DNA from: Desulfobacula sp.
GTDB lineage: Bacteria > Desulfobacterota > Desulfobacteria > Desulfobacterales > Desulfobacteraceae
Direction of reading: 5' to 3'
DNA: 64,000 nt
NCBI RefSeq assembly: GCF_014237455.1
Contig: NZ_JABZFL010000051.1
Coordinates: forward strand, 143,330-207,329
The translations under genes and the position numbers were made by a program. Under the pieces are notes generated by a model that was not told the DNA's origin, did no database searches, and saw only the letters and a program-made list of their open reading frames with translations. The first letter of the stretch is position 1, and each line of letters starts with the position of its first letter. Shown one piece after another: positions 16,841-26,133 of the stretch.

Positions 16841-17854
16841 TTATCGGATAGGCAATGCGTATTGAAGTCCACCCTGGGTCCATAATTTATTGACACCCCG
16901 GGGAATGTTCAGCTTAGTTGAGGGCCCGAAATGACGGTCATAAATTTCACCATAGTTGCCTACAGCCTGAATTGCCCGAACCAGCCAGTCTGCGTCAAGC
17001 CCGAGATAGCTGCCGGTATCGCCTGATTTGCCAAGCATGCGCTGAACTACAGGATTGTTGGATGTTTCTTTCTTTTCCAGAACATTGGCAGCGGTAATGC
17101 CATTCTCTTCAGCCGCGATGAGTCCATTGATGACCCAGGTGACAATATCTTTCCACTGATTGTCTCCATGTCGAACCAGAGGCGCCAGGGGTTCCTTTGA
17201 AATGACTTCCGGCATGATCTGGTGGTCTTCGGGTTTGGCAAGAGTGGTTCTCAGAGAAGCAAGCTGGCTTACGTCTGTTGTAAAACAATCACATCGGCCT
17301 GTGGCATAGGCATTGAGAGCCTCTTTTTTACCATCAAAAACAAGGGCTTCGATTTTAAGCCCATTGGCCCTTGCAAAATCAGCAAGATTGAGTTCGGATG
17401 TGGTGCCGGCTGTCACACATACGGTAGCACCATCAATTTTTGTTGCCGAGTCCACACCTAAAGATTTGGAAATCATGAATCCCTGGCCGTCATAAAAAAC
17501 AATTTTAGTGAAATCAACACCTTGTTTTGCATCTCTTTTCAAAGTCCATGTGGTTGTTCTGGAAGTTAAGTCTACCTGGCCGGAAGATACGGCAATAATT
17601 TTTTGTTTGGATGCCAAAGAAACAAATTTTATTTTTTGTGGATCTGACAAAACAGCGGCGGCCACAGCCCTTGCCATATCAACATCAAACCCTTTCCACT
17701 GTCCTGTGGAATCGGGAATTGAAAAACCCGGAACACCTTCACTGATACCACAAGTTAGAAATCCTTTTTTCTGGATATCTTCAAGCGTACCGGACCAGAC
17801 TGTAGAAACCATCATAATAAATGATAAAGCCGTAATAACCATTAATTTTTTCAA
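16841..17854 (-). CDS. aapJ: Polar amino-acid ABC transporter substrate-binding protein (AapJ type)
   Basis: About 337 residues. The TTG start at 17854 is preferred: it has GGGGG 7 bases upstream and gives a clean signal peptide (KKLMVITALSFIMMVSTVWS). Upstream in-frame ATGs would add about 100 unlikely residues. The mature protein begins GTLEDIQKKGFLTCGISEG and matches the type II (AapJ/GltI-like) periplasmic binding fold, with GFDVDMARAVAAAVL and a C-terminal DRHFGPSTKLNIPRGVN. It captures polar amino acids in the periplasm for AapQMP. It is transcribed from the promoter at 17900-17929. Confidence 0.85.
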   Translation of the reverse strand: MKKLMVITALSFIMMVSTVWSGTLEDIQKKGFLTCGISEGVPGFSIPDSTGQWKGFDVDMARAVAAAVLSDPQKIKFVSLASKQKIIAVSSGQVDLTSRTTTWTLKRDAKQGVDFTKIVFYDGQGFMISKSLGVDSATKIDGATVCVTAGTTSELNLADFARANGLKIEALVFDGKKEALNAYATGRCDCFTTDVSQLASLRTTLAKPEDHQIMPEVISKEPLAPLVRHGDNQWKDIVTWVINGLIAAEENGITAANVLEKKETSNNPVVQRMLGKSGDTGSYLGLDADWLVRAIQAVGNYGEIYDRHFGPSTKLNIPRGVNKLWTQGGLQYALPIR

Positions 17855-17899
17855 ATTATCGCCCCCTTTTTTTAAGTTAATAAGCAAAACTGTGAATTT

Positions 17900-17929
17900 A
17901 GAATAAGAACTTTTTTCTTGTCTTGTCAA
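17900..17929 (-). promoter_or_regulatory. Candidate sigma-70 promoter for the aap operon
   Basis: On the minus strand, TTGACA (17929-17924), an 18-base spacer and TATTCT (17905-17900), about 46 bases before the TTG start of aapJ. Confidence 0.5.
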
Positions 17930-17987
17930 GGAAAGTATGGGAAAAATATCATCCCTTTCAGTATTCGCCAGTTTAGATAAAAAATGC

Positions 17988-18033
17988 TTGACAAAAAAAT
18001 AACAATTATCAATGTATACAGTAACGCATACAG
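17988..18033 (+). promoter_or_regulatory. Candidate promoter and repeat operator for the 18082-24012 operon
   Basis: TTGACA at 17988-17993 is followed by a GTATACAG/GCATACAG direct repeat (18014-18021 and 18026-18033) where the -10 and start region should be. The best -10 (TGTATA, 18013) needs a long 19-base spacer, which suggests a regulated promoter. GTATAC dyads are used by GntR/FCD-family regulators, but none is encoded here. Confidence 0.4.
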
Positions 18034-18081
18034 ACTTTGCCCTACAGCGTATAAAATAAAAAAATCCAAAAAGAGGAAACC

Positions 18082-19257
18082 ATGAAAATTCTTGTTCTTG
18101 GCGGATGCGGCATTCAGGGAAGAACCGCCTTATGCGATCTGGCATCAGATTCGCATGTTTCACAAATTATCTGCGCAGATATCCGGTTTGACGAATTATC
18201 AAAGATTAGCGACTTTATGGATATGGAAAAAATTACCACTGCCAGAATTGATGCCCAAAACAGATCAGATCTCTTGAACCTGTATAAAAAAGTGGATGTG
18301 GTCATTGACCTTCTGCCAAAAGACTTTAAGACCCATGTCAATGAGGCAGCACTGGAAGCGAAGGTTCCTGTGGTGAACACCAATTATATGTATGACACAA
18401 AAGTTCTGGACAAAGCGGCAAAAGAAGCCGGAATTGCCATCATGCCCGAGTGCGGTCTGGACCCTGGAATAGACCTTGTGATTTATGGAGATGCGCAAAC
18501 CCGGTTTGACAGCCTGTCATCGATTAAATCCTATTGCGGTGGATTCCCGGAAAGAAAGGCCTGCACCAATCCCATGAATTACAAGCTGTCCTGGATCTGG
18601 CGGGGGGTCTTGAGCTCCACCATGCGGGATGGAAGGATCATCAAGGATCGGCAGATTATTGCAATCCCCAGTGCCAGACAACATGATGAATCCTTTGTCC
18701 ATGAAATCGAATTCCCGGACCTTGGTACCCTGGAGGCTATTCCCAACGGGGATGCGGTTTTCTTCACTGATCGCATGGGCCTGACAAAAACGATTGTTAA
18801 CACGGGCAGGTATTCCCTTAGATGGCCCGGATGGAGTGCTTTCTGGCGGCCTCTCAAGGCATTGGGATTTTTAAGTGAAGACCCGGTTAAGGGCCTTGAC
18901 GGCACCGTATCACCAATGGATTTCATGGACAAACATTTAGGCCCCCAACTGGCCTATCAGGATGACGAAAAAGATCTTGTCGCCATGATCAATATTTTTG
19001 AAGGTATAAAAGACAATAAAAAAATTCGCTTTACCTCCAGCATGCTCATTGAGCGCGATCTTGAAACAGGAATCATGGCTATGAGTAAAGGTGTGGGCTA
19101 TACCGCAGCCATTGCCGCCAGGATGATTGTCAGAGGCGATATCAAAGAAAAAGGAGTCCTGTCTCCAATGAATCATATCCCTGTTGAAAAATTCATGAAC
19201 GAGTTAAAGAAAAGAGGAATACAGATTAAAGAGGAAACCACAATTCTTGAAGAATAA
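18082..19257 (+). CDS. Saccharopine dehydrogenase-family NAD(P)-dependent oxidoreductase
   Basis: 391 residues. An N-terminal Rossmann motif (MKILVLGGCGIQGRTALCDL) is followed by a saccharopine-dehydrogenase-like domain (VVNTNYMYDTKVLDKAAKEAG, MPECGLDPGIDLVIYGDA). The family includes saccharopine dehydrogenases and lysine 6-dehydrogenase-like enzymes acting on amino-acid imines. It is first in an operon with an amino-acid ABC importer and PLP/racemase enzymes, so it probably oxidises or reduces the imported amino acid or a derivative. The substrate is not determinable from sequence. Confidence 0.75.
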   Translation: MKILVLGGCGIQGRTALCDLASDSHVSQIICADIRFDELSKISDFMDMEKITTARIDAQNRSDLLNLYKKVDVVIDLLPKDFKTHVNEAALEAKVPVVNTNYMYDTKVLDKAAKEAGIAIMPECGLDPGIDLVIYGDAQTRFDSLSSIKSYCGGFPERKACTNPMNYKLSWIWRGVLSSTMRDGRIIKDRQIIAIPSARQHDESFVHEIEFPDLGTLEAIPNGDAVFFTDRMGLTKTIVNTGRYSLRWPGWSAFWRPLKALGFLSEDPVKGLDGTVSPMDFMDKHLGPQLAYQDDEKDLVAMINIFEGIKDNKKIRFTSSMLIERDLETGIMAMSKGVGYTAAIAARMIVRGDIKEKGVLSPMNHIPVEKFMNELKKRGIQIKEETTILEE

Positions 19258-19307
19258 ATAAAAAGGCCGTGGTTTAATATTAATAATCGTATAATGAGGA
19301 GAAAAAA

Positions 19308-20102
19308 ATGAAAAAACTTGTATTAATGCTTTTTGCCGTGTCTTTGGCCGTCTTTTTTACCGGAATCTGTTCTGCCGGAACCCTGAGCGAAATTGTGAAA
19401 AGGGGAGAACTTCGTGTGGCAGTACAGTCTGGTGCGCCACCCTATGCTTTCATTGGTAAAGACGGACATGCCGGTGCCATGGTCGATTTTACCAAGGGAA
19501 TGGCAGAGGGTATGGGTGTTAAACTAAAGGTTCTGGATTTTGACTGGGACGGCCTGATCCCTGCTCTGTTGTCCGGCAAAGCCGACATCCTGGCTGCCGA
19601 CATGACACCTACTTTGAAACGGGCGTTAAAAATTTCTTTTGCTGACCCCTGGATTGAAGTACAACCTTGCGTCTTTACCAAAAACGGCGCCAGCTATAAG
19701 GTACTTGAAGATGTGAATAAACCCGAGGTAACCGTGGGCGTTCTTTTAGGATCCACCGGTGAAACCATTGCTAAAAAATACCTGCCCAAAGCCAAGATTA
19801 AATCCTATAAGGGCGGTGGCAGGATGATTGTTCAGGCGCTGTTGGCCGGACATGTAGATGCCGGCGTTAATGATGACTTGGCGGTTCTCACTGTTCTCCC
19901 GGATTATCCACCCAACTCTGTTCGTCTTTTAGACAAACGTTTGGGCCAGGGTAAAGATCCTCTTGCCTTTGCCGTCCGTCATGATTCTGTAAATCTTTTA
20001 CAGTGGGTCAACCTGTACTTTGGAACCATCCGATCCAGTGGCGACTATGATAAAACTATTTCATACTGGCTTAAAGGCACTGAGTGGAAAAAAGATTATT
20101 AG
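19308..20102 (+). CDS. Amino-acid ABC transporter substrate-binding protein
   Basis: 264 residues with a signal peptide (MKKLVLMLFAVSLAVFFTGICSA) and a type II binding fold (GTLSEIVKRGELRVAVQSGAPPYAF, DWDGLIPALLSGKADILAADM) of the GlnH/HisJ class. It is followed by two permeases and an ATPase, giving a complete importer. It is unlike AapJ in length, so it is a separate system. GAGGAG precedes the start. Confidence 0.88.
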   Translation: MKKLVLMLFAVSLAVFFTGICSAGTLSEIVKRGELRVAVQSGAPPYAFIGKDGHAGAMVDFTKGMAEGMGVKLKVLDFDWDGLIPALLSGKADILAADMTPTLKRALKISFADPWIEVQPCVFTKNGASYKVLEDVNKPEVTVGVLLGSTGETIAKKYLPKAKIKSYKGGGRMIVQALLAGHVDAGVNDDLAVLTVLPDYPPNSVRLLDKRLGQGKDPLAFAVRHDSVNLLQWVNLYFGTIRSSGDYDKTISYWLKGTEWKKDY

Positions 20103-20135
20103 AGTGTAAATAAAATCAAATAATGGTGTGCATCT

Positions 20136-20163
20136 TTTATTATGGGTGCGCACCCATAATAAA
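20136..20163. promoter_or_regulatory. 28-bp perfect palindrome between binding-protein and permease genes
   Basis: The 14-base arms 20136-20149 and 20150-20163 are exact reverse complements (core GGGTGCGCACCC). In RNA it forms a strong hairpin just before the permease start. It mirrors the stem-loop in the aapJ-aapQ gap and probably tunes the ratio of binding protein to membrane subunits; an operator role is the alternative. Confidence 0.65.
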
Positions 20164-20165
20164 GA

Positions 20166-20846
20166 ATGGATAATACCATGCTGACTGATTTTAATTTCAG
20201 AGTTATATGGGAGTATATGCCCCTGTTTCTAACCGGGGTCAGAGCCACTGCTTTCATTGCCGCTGTATCCATCACCCTTGCCCTTATAACCGGAATCATT
20301 GCCTGTGCATGCAGGATTTCGGGCATCAAGATTTTAAAGTATCCTGCCATAGCCTATATTGAGCTTATCCGGTCCACCCCCCTTCTGGTCCAGATTTATT
20401 TTCTCTATTTCGGGCTTCCCACTTTGGGCGTAAGAGTTCCTGAACTGCAGACCGGAATCCTGGCTTTGATGCTCAATTCAGGTGCTTATATTGCAGAAAT
20501 TATCCGGGCAGGAATCAATTCTGTGGATGAGGGGCATATCGAGGCTGGGATTTCCTCCGGCTTGAACTATGTCCAAAGGATGCGATTTATCATTTTACCC
20601 CAGGCGCTGGGAGTTACCATTCCACCGCTGTTAGGCCAAAATATTGTCCTGGTCAAAGATTCAGCCCTGCTATCCCTGATATCTGTCGTGGAATTAACCC
20701 GATCTGGTCAGACAATGACATCCGAGCGGTTCATGCCCGCAGAAGCATTTTTAACAGTGGCTTTTTTCTATATGTGCATTTATTTCTGCTTAAAGACTTT
20801 CGCAGACTGGTCCCAGCGAAAACTGATTTTCAGGGAGGTATATTGA
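20166..20846 (+). CDS. Amino-acid ABC transporter permease (first of two)
   Basis: 226 residues with about five membrane helices and the EAA loop EAGISSGLNYVQRMRFIILPQALG (in parts EAGISSGLNYVQ and FIILPQALG), typical of HisM/GlnP permeases. The start could be at 20166 or at the Met 12 bases later; the palindrome overlaps the expected ribosome site. It pairs with the next gene, which starts one base after its stop. Confidence 0.86.
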   Translation: MDNTMLTDFNFRVIWEYMPLFLTGVRATAFIAAVSITLALITGIIACACRISGIKILKYPAIAYIELIRSTPLLVQIYFLYFGLPTLGVRVPELQTGILALMLNSGAYIAEIIRAGINSVDEGHIEAGISSGLNYVQRMRFIILPQALGVTIPPLLGQNIVLVKDSALLSLISVVELTRSGQTMTSERFMPAEAFLTVAFFYMCIYFCLKTFADWSQRKLIFREVY

Positions 20847-20847
20847 T

Positions 20848-21501
20848 ATGATGGCATTTTATTTTGGCCAACTCGTTGAAATCTTCCCATTCTTTTTAAA
20901 AGGGTTATGGATGACCAGTAAGATCGCCTTTATCAGCCTTGTTTCATGTACCCTGATTGGTTTGGTCCTGGGAATTTTCAGATCCAGTAATAGTATTATT
21001 TTAAGACATCTCGTAGGAGTCTATGTCGCTTTTGTAAGAGGAACTCCTTTTGTGGTTCAGATTTTTATTATCTTTTTTATTTTCCCGGAATGGGGAATTC
21101 AATTGGAAGCTTTCTCTGCAGCCCTTCTTGCTATGGCCATCATGGGCTCTGCCTTTATCTGCGAAATTGTGGCCGGCGGGATAGCTGCCATTCCCAAGGG
21201 CCAATGGGAGGCGGCAGCTTCCTCCGGGCTTACCAATCTTCAGCAGCTTCGCCTGATCGTCATCCCCCAGGCCATGAAAATAATTTTACCCCCGTTAGTG
21301 GGCCAGTATGTCCTGCTGATTAAAGACACCTCTGTTGTATCGGTAATAGGTGTCATGGACCTGACCCGGGTGGGGTGGGTGACCGTTGTGAGGATTCCCG
21401 AGGGACTTATGGTATTTACACTGGTCGGTGCACTCTATTTTATGATCTCATATCCCCTGATTCTGCTCTCCAATTATCTGGAACGAAGAATGGCGGTTTA
21501 A
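20848..21501 (+). CDS. Amino-acid ABC transporter permease (second of two)
   Basis: 217 residues with the same fold as the preceding permease. Its EAA loop contains EAAASSGLTNLQQLRLIVIPQA (in parts EAAASSGLTN and LIVIPQA), and its N-terminal helix begins FFLKGLWMTSKIAFISL. Together they form a heterodimeric membrane channel. Confidence 0.86.
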   Translation: MMAFYFGQLVEIFPFFLKGLWMTSKIAFISLVSCTLIGLVLGIFRSSNSIILRHLVGVYVAFVRGTPFVVQIFIIFFIFPEWGIQLEAFSAALLAMAIMGSAFICEIVAGGIAAIPKGQWEAAASSGLTNLQQLRLIVIPQAMKIILPPLVGQYVLLIKDTSVVSVIGVMDLTRVGWVTVVRIPEGLMVFTLVGALYFMISYPLILLSNYLERRMAV

Positions 21502-21525
21502 TAATATGGAAGGACTTAAAGAAAC

Positions 21526-22254
21526 ATGATTGAATTTAAAAATGTGAACAAATGGTTTGGAAAGCTCCATGTATTGAATGATATCAACCTTACAATACCC
21601 AAAGGCGAGGTGTTGGTCATCTGTGGCCCCAGTGGCTCTGGAAAATCTACCCTGATCCGGTGCATCAACCGGCTCGAGCCCATCCAGAAAGGTAAGATTA
21701 TTGTCAACGATGTTCCTGTCCATGATAAAGCCACCAACCTGACAAAACTTCGGGCCGACATTGGATTTGTCTTTCAGCAATTTCACCTTTATCCCCATAT
21801 GACAGTATTAGAGAATGTCATGCTGGCACCGGTGAATGTGAAAAAAATTGCCAAGTCTAAAGCTGAAAAAATTGCCATGAAAAAGCTGGAACAGGTGGGC
21901 CTGACTGAGAAATCTGGTGTGCACCCGGCCCAGTTGTCCGGTGGTCAGCAGCAGCGTGTAGCCATTGCCAGGGGGCTTGCCATGTCTCCTAAAATCATGT
22001 TGTTTGATGAGCCCACCTCTGCACTGGATCCGGAAATGATTGGTGAGGTCCTAGATGTTATGGTCAATCTGGTATCCGAGGGCATGACCATGTGTGTGGT
22101 CACCCATGAAATGGGATTTGCTAAAAAAGTGGCAAACCGGGTTCTTTTTATGGATGAAGGAGCGATTGTTGAAACCGGTACACCTGATAAATTTTTTGAC
22201 AACCCGAAAACCGATCGGGCAGCCAATTTTATTAGCATGATTCTGACCCATTAA
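21526..22254 (+). CDS. Amino-acid ABC transporter ATP-binding protein (GlnQ type)
   Basis: 242 residues. Walker [11 protein letters not shown]-loop [14 protein letters not shown], signature LSGGQQQR, Walker [16 protein letters not shown] and H-loop VTHEM are all complete. It resembles AapP across the divergent operon but is distinct. It drives the importer encoded by the three preceding genes. Confidence 0.9.
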   Translation: MIEFKNVNKWFGKLHVLNDINLTIPKGEVLVICGPSGSGKSTLIRCINRLEPIQKGKIIVNDVPVHDKATNLTKLRADIGFVFQQFHLYPHMTVLENVMLAPVNVKKIAKSKAEKIAMKKLEQVGLTEKSGVHPAQLSGGQQQRVAIARGLAMSPKIMLFDEPTSALDPEMIGEVLDVMVNLVSEGMTMCVVTHEMGFAKKVANRVLFMDEGAIVETGTPDKFFDNPKTDRAANFISMILTH

Positions 22255-22261
22255 TACGAGA

Positions 22262-22969
22262 ATGAAAACTCCATTGATAGGTATTTTATGCTGGGAAGAA
22301 GGCTGCAGCCCTCGCGGCCTGGTACAACTTGAAGAACTTCCAGGTAACAGTACTAATCCGGAAACTTTTGAGTTCCCCGTAAAATATTCAAGAGTAAAGG
22401 GAGCAAATATCCATACAATTCTTGAAAATCCCTGCCAAGAAGTCCTGCAATCCATGATCACTGAAGCCCACAAAATGGAAGAACAAGGAATTGAGGCAAT
22501 TACAACGAGCTGTGGTTTTAACTCTATTTTTCAGAGAGAACGGGCTGACTCCATTAATATACCCGTGTTTACATCCAGTCTAATGCAAATCCCGCTTGTG
22601 CAGAATATGCTGGGAAAACAACAGGCTATCGGCGTTATTACTGCCAAAAAATCTGCTCTTTCTGAACAACATTTGAAAAATGCTGGAGTTAATAAACAGA
22701 TGCCAATCCAGATCCAAGGCATGGAAGCCTGCACAGAATGGAATAAAATTTTTTCTTCACCTGATGAAGATATAGATATTTCTATGGTAGAAAATGATAT
22801 TGTCTCCAGGGCATGCTCAATGATGGAATTGTCAGATATCGGAGCATTTGTATTGGAATGTACTGATCTTCCTCCTTTTTCCAATGCTGTTCGAAAAGCT
22901 ACCGGTCGACCTGTCTTTGATTTTGTGACATTGACGAATTTTATATACCAAGGGATTAGAAACTGCTAA
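22262..22969 (+). CDS. Aspartate/glutamate racemase-family protein
   Basis: 235 residues. The two catalytic-type cysteine contexts of the Asp/Glu racemase superfamily are present (ITTSCGFNS near residue 82 and VLECTDLPPF near 200), along with the alternating beta-alpha pattern. It lies 7 bp after the ATPase gene and before a PLP enzyme often specific for D-amino acids or cysteate. This suggests racemisation of the imported amino acid. It could also be a hydantoin-racemase-like or decarboxylase-like member, as the family is broad. Confidence 0.75.
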   Translation: MKTPLIGILCWEEGCSPRGLVQLEELPGNSTNPETFEFPVKYSRVKGANIHTILENPCQEVLQSMITEAHKMEEQGIEAITTSCGFNSIFQRERADSINIPVFTSSLMQIPLVQNMLGKQQAIGVITAKKSALSEQHLKNAGVNKQMPIQIQGMEACTEWNKIFSSPDEDIDISMVENDIVSRACSMMELSDIGAFVLECTDLPPFSNAVRKATGRPVFDFVTLTNFIYQGIRNC

Positions 22970-23013
22970 TCTCATAAGTATAATACTGAACAACTTAAAA
23001 AAGGAGGAGCCTC

Positions 23014-24012
23014 ATGAAATTAGAAAGTCTGCCCCGTTTTCGTCTGGCTGAATTTCCAACACCGATTCATCACCTTGAAACTCTTTCTAAGGCGTACAAC
23101 GGGCCTGAGATCTACATGAAAAGGGATGATCTTACATCCCTTGGCATGGGGGGAAACAAAACCCGGAAACTGGAATTTCTTATTGGAGAAGCCCTGGAAC
23201 AGAAGAAAGACACTCTGGTCACTGCCGGCGGGATTCAGTCCAATCATTGTCGCCTGACGGCTGCTGCCGCAAGAAAGGCCGGTCTTGACTGTCATCTGGT
23301 GTTAAACGGCACCCCGCCGGAGATTCCCAACGGCAATCTTCTGCTGGATAAAATTTTCAAGGCCAAGGTTTATTTCTGCGACAGAAAAGATAGAGATAAA
23401 AGACTGTTCCAGGTGGCGGACGAATTGAAAACAGCTGGAAAGAAACCCTATGTTATTCCTGTGGGTGGTTCAAACAGCACTGGGTCTGTAGGCTATGTTA
23501 GTGCCATGCTGGAACTTTCCAGGCAGCTGGATGATATGGATATCACACCCGATGCCATTGTATTTGCAACCAGTTCCGGAGGCACCCAGACAGGTTTGAC
23601 CCTGGGAGCAAAAATCACCGGATTCAACGGTGATATCCTGGGAATAAGCATTGACCAGACAAAGACTGGCCCTGATCCTTTCCCTCCTGTTCTGACCCAA
23701 ATTGCGAACGCCACTGCTGAAAGGATCGGATCAAACATCTGGATGACGGAATCGGATTTTTCTCTTAATTGTGACTACCTGGGAGCAGGCTATGCTATGC
23801 CCGGGGATCTGGAATTCAATGCGATTCGAGATCTCGCACTCCATGAAGGAATCCTTTTAGGGCCGGTGTACACGGCCCGGGCCATGGGTGGTTTTCTGGA
23901 CCTGATTCAAAAAGATTATTTTACAAAAGACCAGACCGTATTGTTCTGGCATACCGGCGGCACCCCTGAACTGTTTGCCTGGGCAGACCAATGCAGGGAT
24001 GCATTTGGATAG
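23014..24012 (+). CDS. PLP-dependent D-cysteine desulfhydrase / L-cysteate sulfo-lyase-type enzyme
   Basis: 332 residues of fold-type II PLP enzyme. The Schiff-base Lys is in GGNKTRKLEF (about residue 50), followed by GGIQSNHCRLTAAAARKAG and the phosphate loop FATSSGGTQTG. This family covers ACC deaminase, D-cysteine desulfhydrase (DcyD) and cysteate sulfo-lyase (CuyA); the enzymes release sulfide or sulfite, ammonia and pyruvate. Beside an amino-acid importer in a sulfate reducer, either activity would feed dissimilatory sulfur metabolism. Sequence alone does not decide. AAGGAGGAG precedes the ATG. Confidence 0.78.
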   Translation: MKLESLPRFRLAEFPTPIHHLETLSKAYNGPEIYMKRDDLTSLGMGGNKTRKLEFLIGEALEQKKDTLVTAGGIQSNHCRLTAAAARKAGLDCHLVLNGTPPEIPNGNLLLDKIFKAKVYFCDRKDRDKRLFQVADELKTAGKKPYVIPVGGSNSTGSVGYVSAMLELSRQLDDMDITPDAIVFATSSGGTQTGLTLGAKITGFNGDILGISIDQTKTGPDPFPPVLTQIANATAERIGSNIWMTESDFSLNCDYLGAGYAMPGDLEFNAIRDLALHEGILLGPVYTARAMGGFLDLIQKDYFTKDQTVLFWHTGGTPELFAWADQCRDAFG

Positions 24013-24040
24013 CCCTATTTTTTTAAAAACAATTAGAAAA

Positions 24041-25381
24041 TTATATTTTTTTCACCAGTTGGTTGGCTGCTGTTAACAAAGGGTCCCAAACCGGTCCAAA
24101 CGGGGGCGCATAGGCCAGATCCGTTTGGGAAAAATCCTCAACCGTCATTTTATTATGCAAAGCCACGGCAATGGAATTAATCCTGTGGGCCACCCCTTCT
24201 TTTCCCACCATCTGAGCCCCCAGCAGGCGGCCGGTCTTTTTGTCTGCCGTCATATTGATGTGAATCGGCGTTGACCCCGGCTGTCCATGGGCTCGGGATC
24301 TTGTTTTAACGCTGTTTTCCACAGGCTCAAATCCTGCATCTGTTGCTTCTTTAAGATTCAACCCGGATCTGGCAACCTCAAGGGAAAAAACTTTGAAGAC
24401 AGATGTGCCTGCAATACCTTGAAGACGGGTTTGAGTTCCGGTAACATTATCAGCAACGGCCCACCCTGCCCTGTTGGCTATCAATGCCAAAGGAATCCAG
24501 CATTTTTGATCTGTCACTACATGATATGTATCAGCGCAGTCTCCTGCCGCATAAATATCCTTATCTGATGTTTTCAAATACCTGTCCACAGCTATGGAAT
24601 GAGAAATTCCCAGGTCAAGACCGGCTTCGTCCGCCATTTTGCTACAGGGTTTTACCCCCATTGCCACAAGGACCATATCTGCCTCTAAGGTCAAATTTGC
24701 ACATACAACTTGAACGCCGTTATCCAGGGACTCAATTTTCTGAATGGCATGCCCTGAATAGATATCGACACCCTTATGAATTAGCTCATCGTAAATGACA
24801 TCTGAAAGGCCGGGAGACAGCCAGGGCAGAAAAACAGGTCCCGGTTTAACCATACTCACTTTTACACCTCTTTTCTCAAAGGCTTCACACATTTCAAGAG
24901 CGATGTATCCCATCCCGATGATCACCGCTTTTTTGATTCTGTTCTCCCGGATATAAGATTTTATCTGTTTGCCCTGCTCAAGGCTTTTTAAGGACATCAC
25001 CTGGGGCAGATCAAATCCCGGCAGTTCAGGAATCACAGGAGAGGCACCCGTTGCAATAAACAGCTTATCATAATCAAAACTGAACGACTCCCCTCCAATG
25101 ATTTTTCCGGACACCTTTTTTGCTGAACGGTCGATGGCCGTGGCTCTATGGCCTGTCAGAAGATTTATTTTATTTTTTTCAATAAACACTTCAGCCCTTC
25201 TTACAACCAGTTTTTCCATATCCCTTTCTGGATCAGCAATATTATAGGGCATACCACAAGCACTGTAAGAAACATCATGGGTTTGCTCTAATACAATAAT
25301 ATCAATATCTGGATTTTTTCTTTTTGCCCTGCTTGCAGCACTCATGCCTGCGGCATCACCACCAATAATCACAAATTTCAT
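24041..25381 (-). CDS. CoA-disulfide reductase/NADH oxidase-family FAD protein
   Basis: 446 residues. FAD-binding start MKFVIIGGDAAGMSAASRAK, a single redox Cys in SYSACGMPYNI (about residue 43), an NAD-binding motif (VIIGMGYIALEM), the second FAD motif (IYAAGDCADTYH) and a C-terminal dimerisation domain. The family reduces CoA disulfide, persulfides or polysulfide, or oxidises NADH with O2. A sulfur role suits the neighbourhood. It is last in a minus-strand group with a DUF1638 gene. Confidence 0.85.
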   Translation of the reverse strand: MKFVIIGGDAAGMSAASRAKRKNPDIDIIVLEQTHDVSYSACGMPYNIADPERDMEKLVVRRAEVFIEKNKINLLTGHRATAIDRSAKKVSGKIIGGESFSFDYDKLFIATGASPVIPELPGFDLPQVMSLKSLEQGKQIKSYIRENRIKKAVIIGMGYIALEMCEAFEKRGVKVSMVKPGPVFLPWLSPGLSDVIYDELIHKGVDIYSGHAIQKIESLDNGVQVVCANLTLEADMVLVAMGVKPCSKMADEAGLDLGISHSIAVDRYLKTSDKDIYAAGDCADTYHVVTDQKCWIPLALIANRAGWAVADNVTGTQTRLQGIAGTSVFKVFSLEVARSGLNLKEATDAGFEPVENSVKTRSRAHGQPGSTPIHINMTADKKTGRLLGAQMVGKEGVAHRINSIAVALHNKMTVEDFSQTDLAYAPPFGPVWDPLLTAANQLVKKI

Positions 25382-25448
25382 ACCGTCTCCATTTTTATTT
25401 GTATCCCTGTTTTAAATAGAACAGGTGTATATGTAATGGCATGGTAAA

Positions 25449-26111
25449 TTATATTGTTTTATTTTTCAATACTTTCAATTGATCCATAAGCAGACCCTTA
25501 AACCGGTCCAGGGTTATGGGATAGGGTTGCATGGGAATCCCCATCCAGTCACAATACTCAAGAAATCCCTCTGGGTCTTCCTCCATATATTGATCCAGAT
25601 ATCCGATACCATCGAGAACAACGGCGCCCCCTGTATGTCTCGGAAAATTTTCATTGGCGATTGCTTTATCCCAGCCCTTGAAGACTTGTTTTTGATATTT
25701 TACCCAGCCTGGTGTCATAAACCAGACTGGTTCGCCGCCGGCAAGTTCATTTGTTATCTGTTTCATCTCATCATCACTGGCAAGCATTCCCATGCAGTGA
25801 GTGGCCTCAACTCTGGCAACTTTCAACCCTTGTTCCTCGATAATTGTCTGCATTAACCGGGTTGGGTTATCTGGATTGACATAGCAATACTTTCCACCAT
25901 AGACAACAACCACCCCATTGGAAACGGTCTTGGCTTTTTCTATAAATTTTATAAGTTGAGTTTCAAGTTCAGGAATATCCTGATGAAGTCCGGGTGTTGT
26001 ATAAAAAATGTGCCGGGTATCAAGAAAACCTTCTTTTACAAGATGGTTGATTTCAGGGCTCATGGTTCCACAGGCCACTATTGCAGTATCTTTAAATGAT
26101 TGCTCTCCCAC
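25449..26111 (-). CDS. DUF1638 family protein
   Basis: 220 residues. IVACGTMSPEINHLV near the N-terminus and the later segment VVVVYGGKYCYVNP fit the DUF1638 family, whose members often neighbour corrinoid methyltransferase genes. Conserved Cys (ACG, KYCY, THCMG) and His suggest a metal or substrate site. Its function is not established. A RACo-like activator is encoded 12 kb away, a possible functional link. It lies 22 bp after the 87-residue gene. Confidence 0.65.
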   Translation of the reverse strand: MGEQSFKDTAIVACGTMSPEINHLVKEGFLDTRHIFYTTPGLHQDIPELETQLIKFIEKAKTVSNGVVVVYGGKYCYVNPDNPTRLMQTIIEEQGLKVARVEATHCMGMLASDDEMKQITNELAGGEPVWFMTPGWVKYQKQVFKGWDKAIANENFPRHTGGAVVLDGIGYLDQYMEEDPEGFLEYCDWMGIPMQPYPITLDRFKGLLMDQLKVLKNKTI

Positions 26112-26133
26112 GATAACCTCCTAAATAACATAA

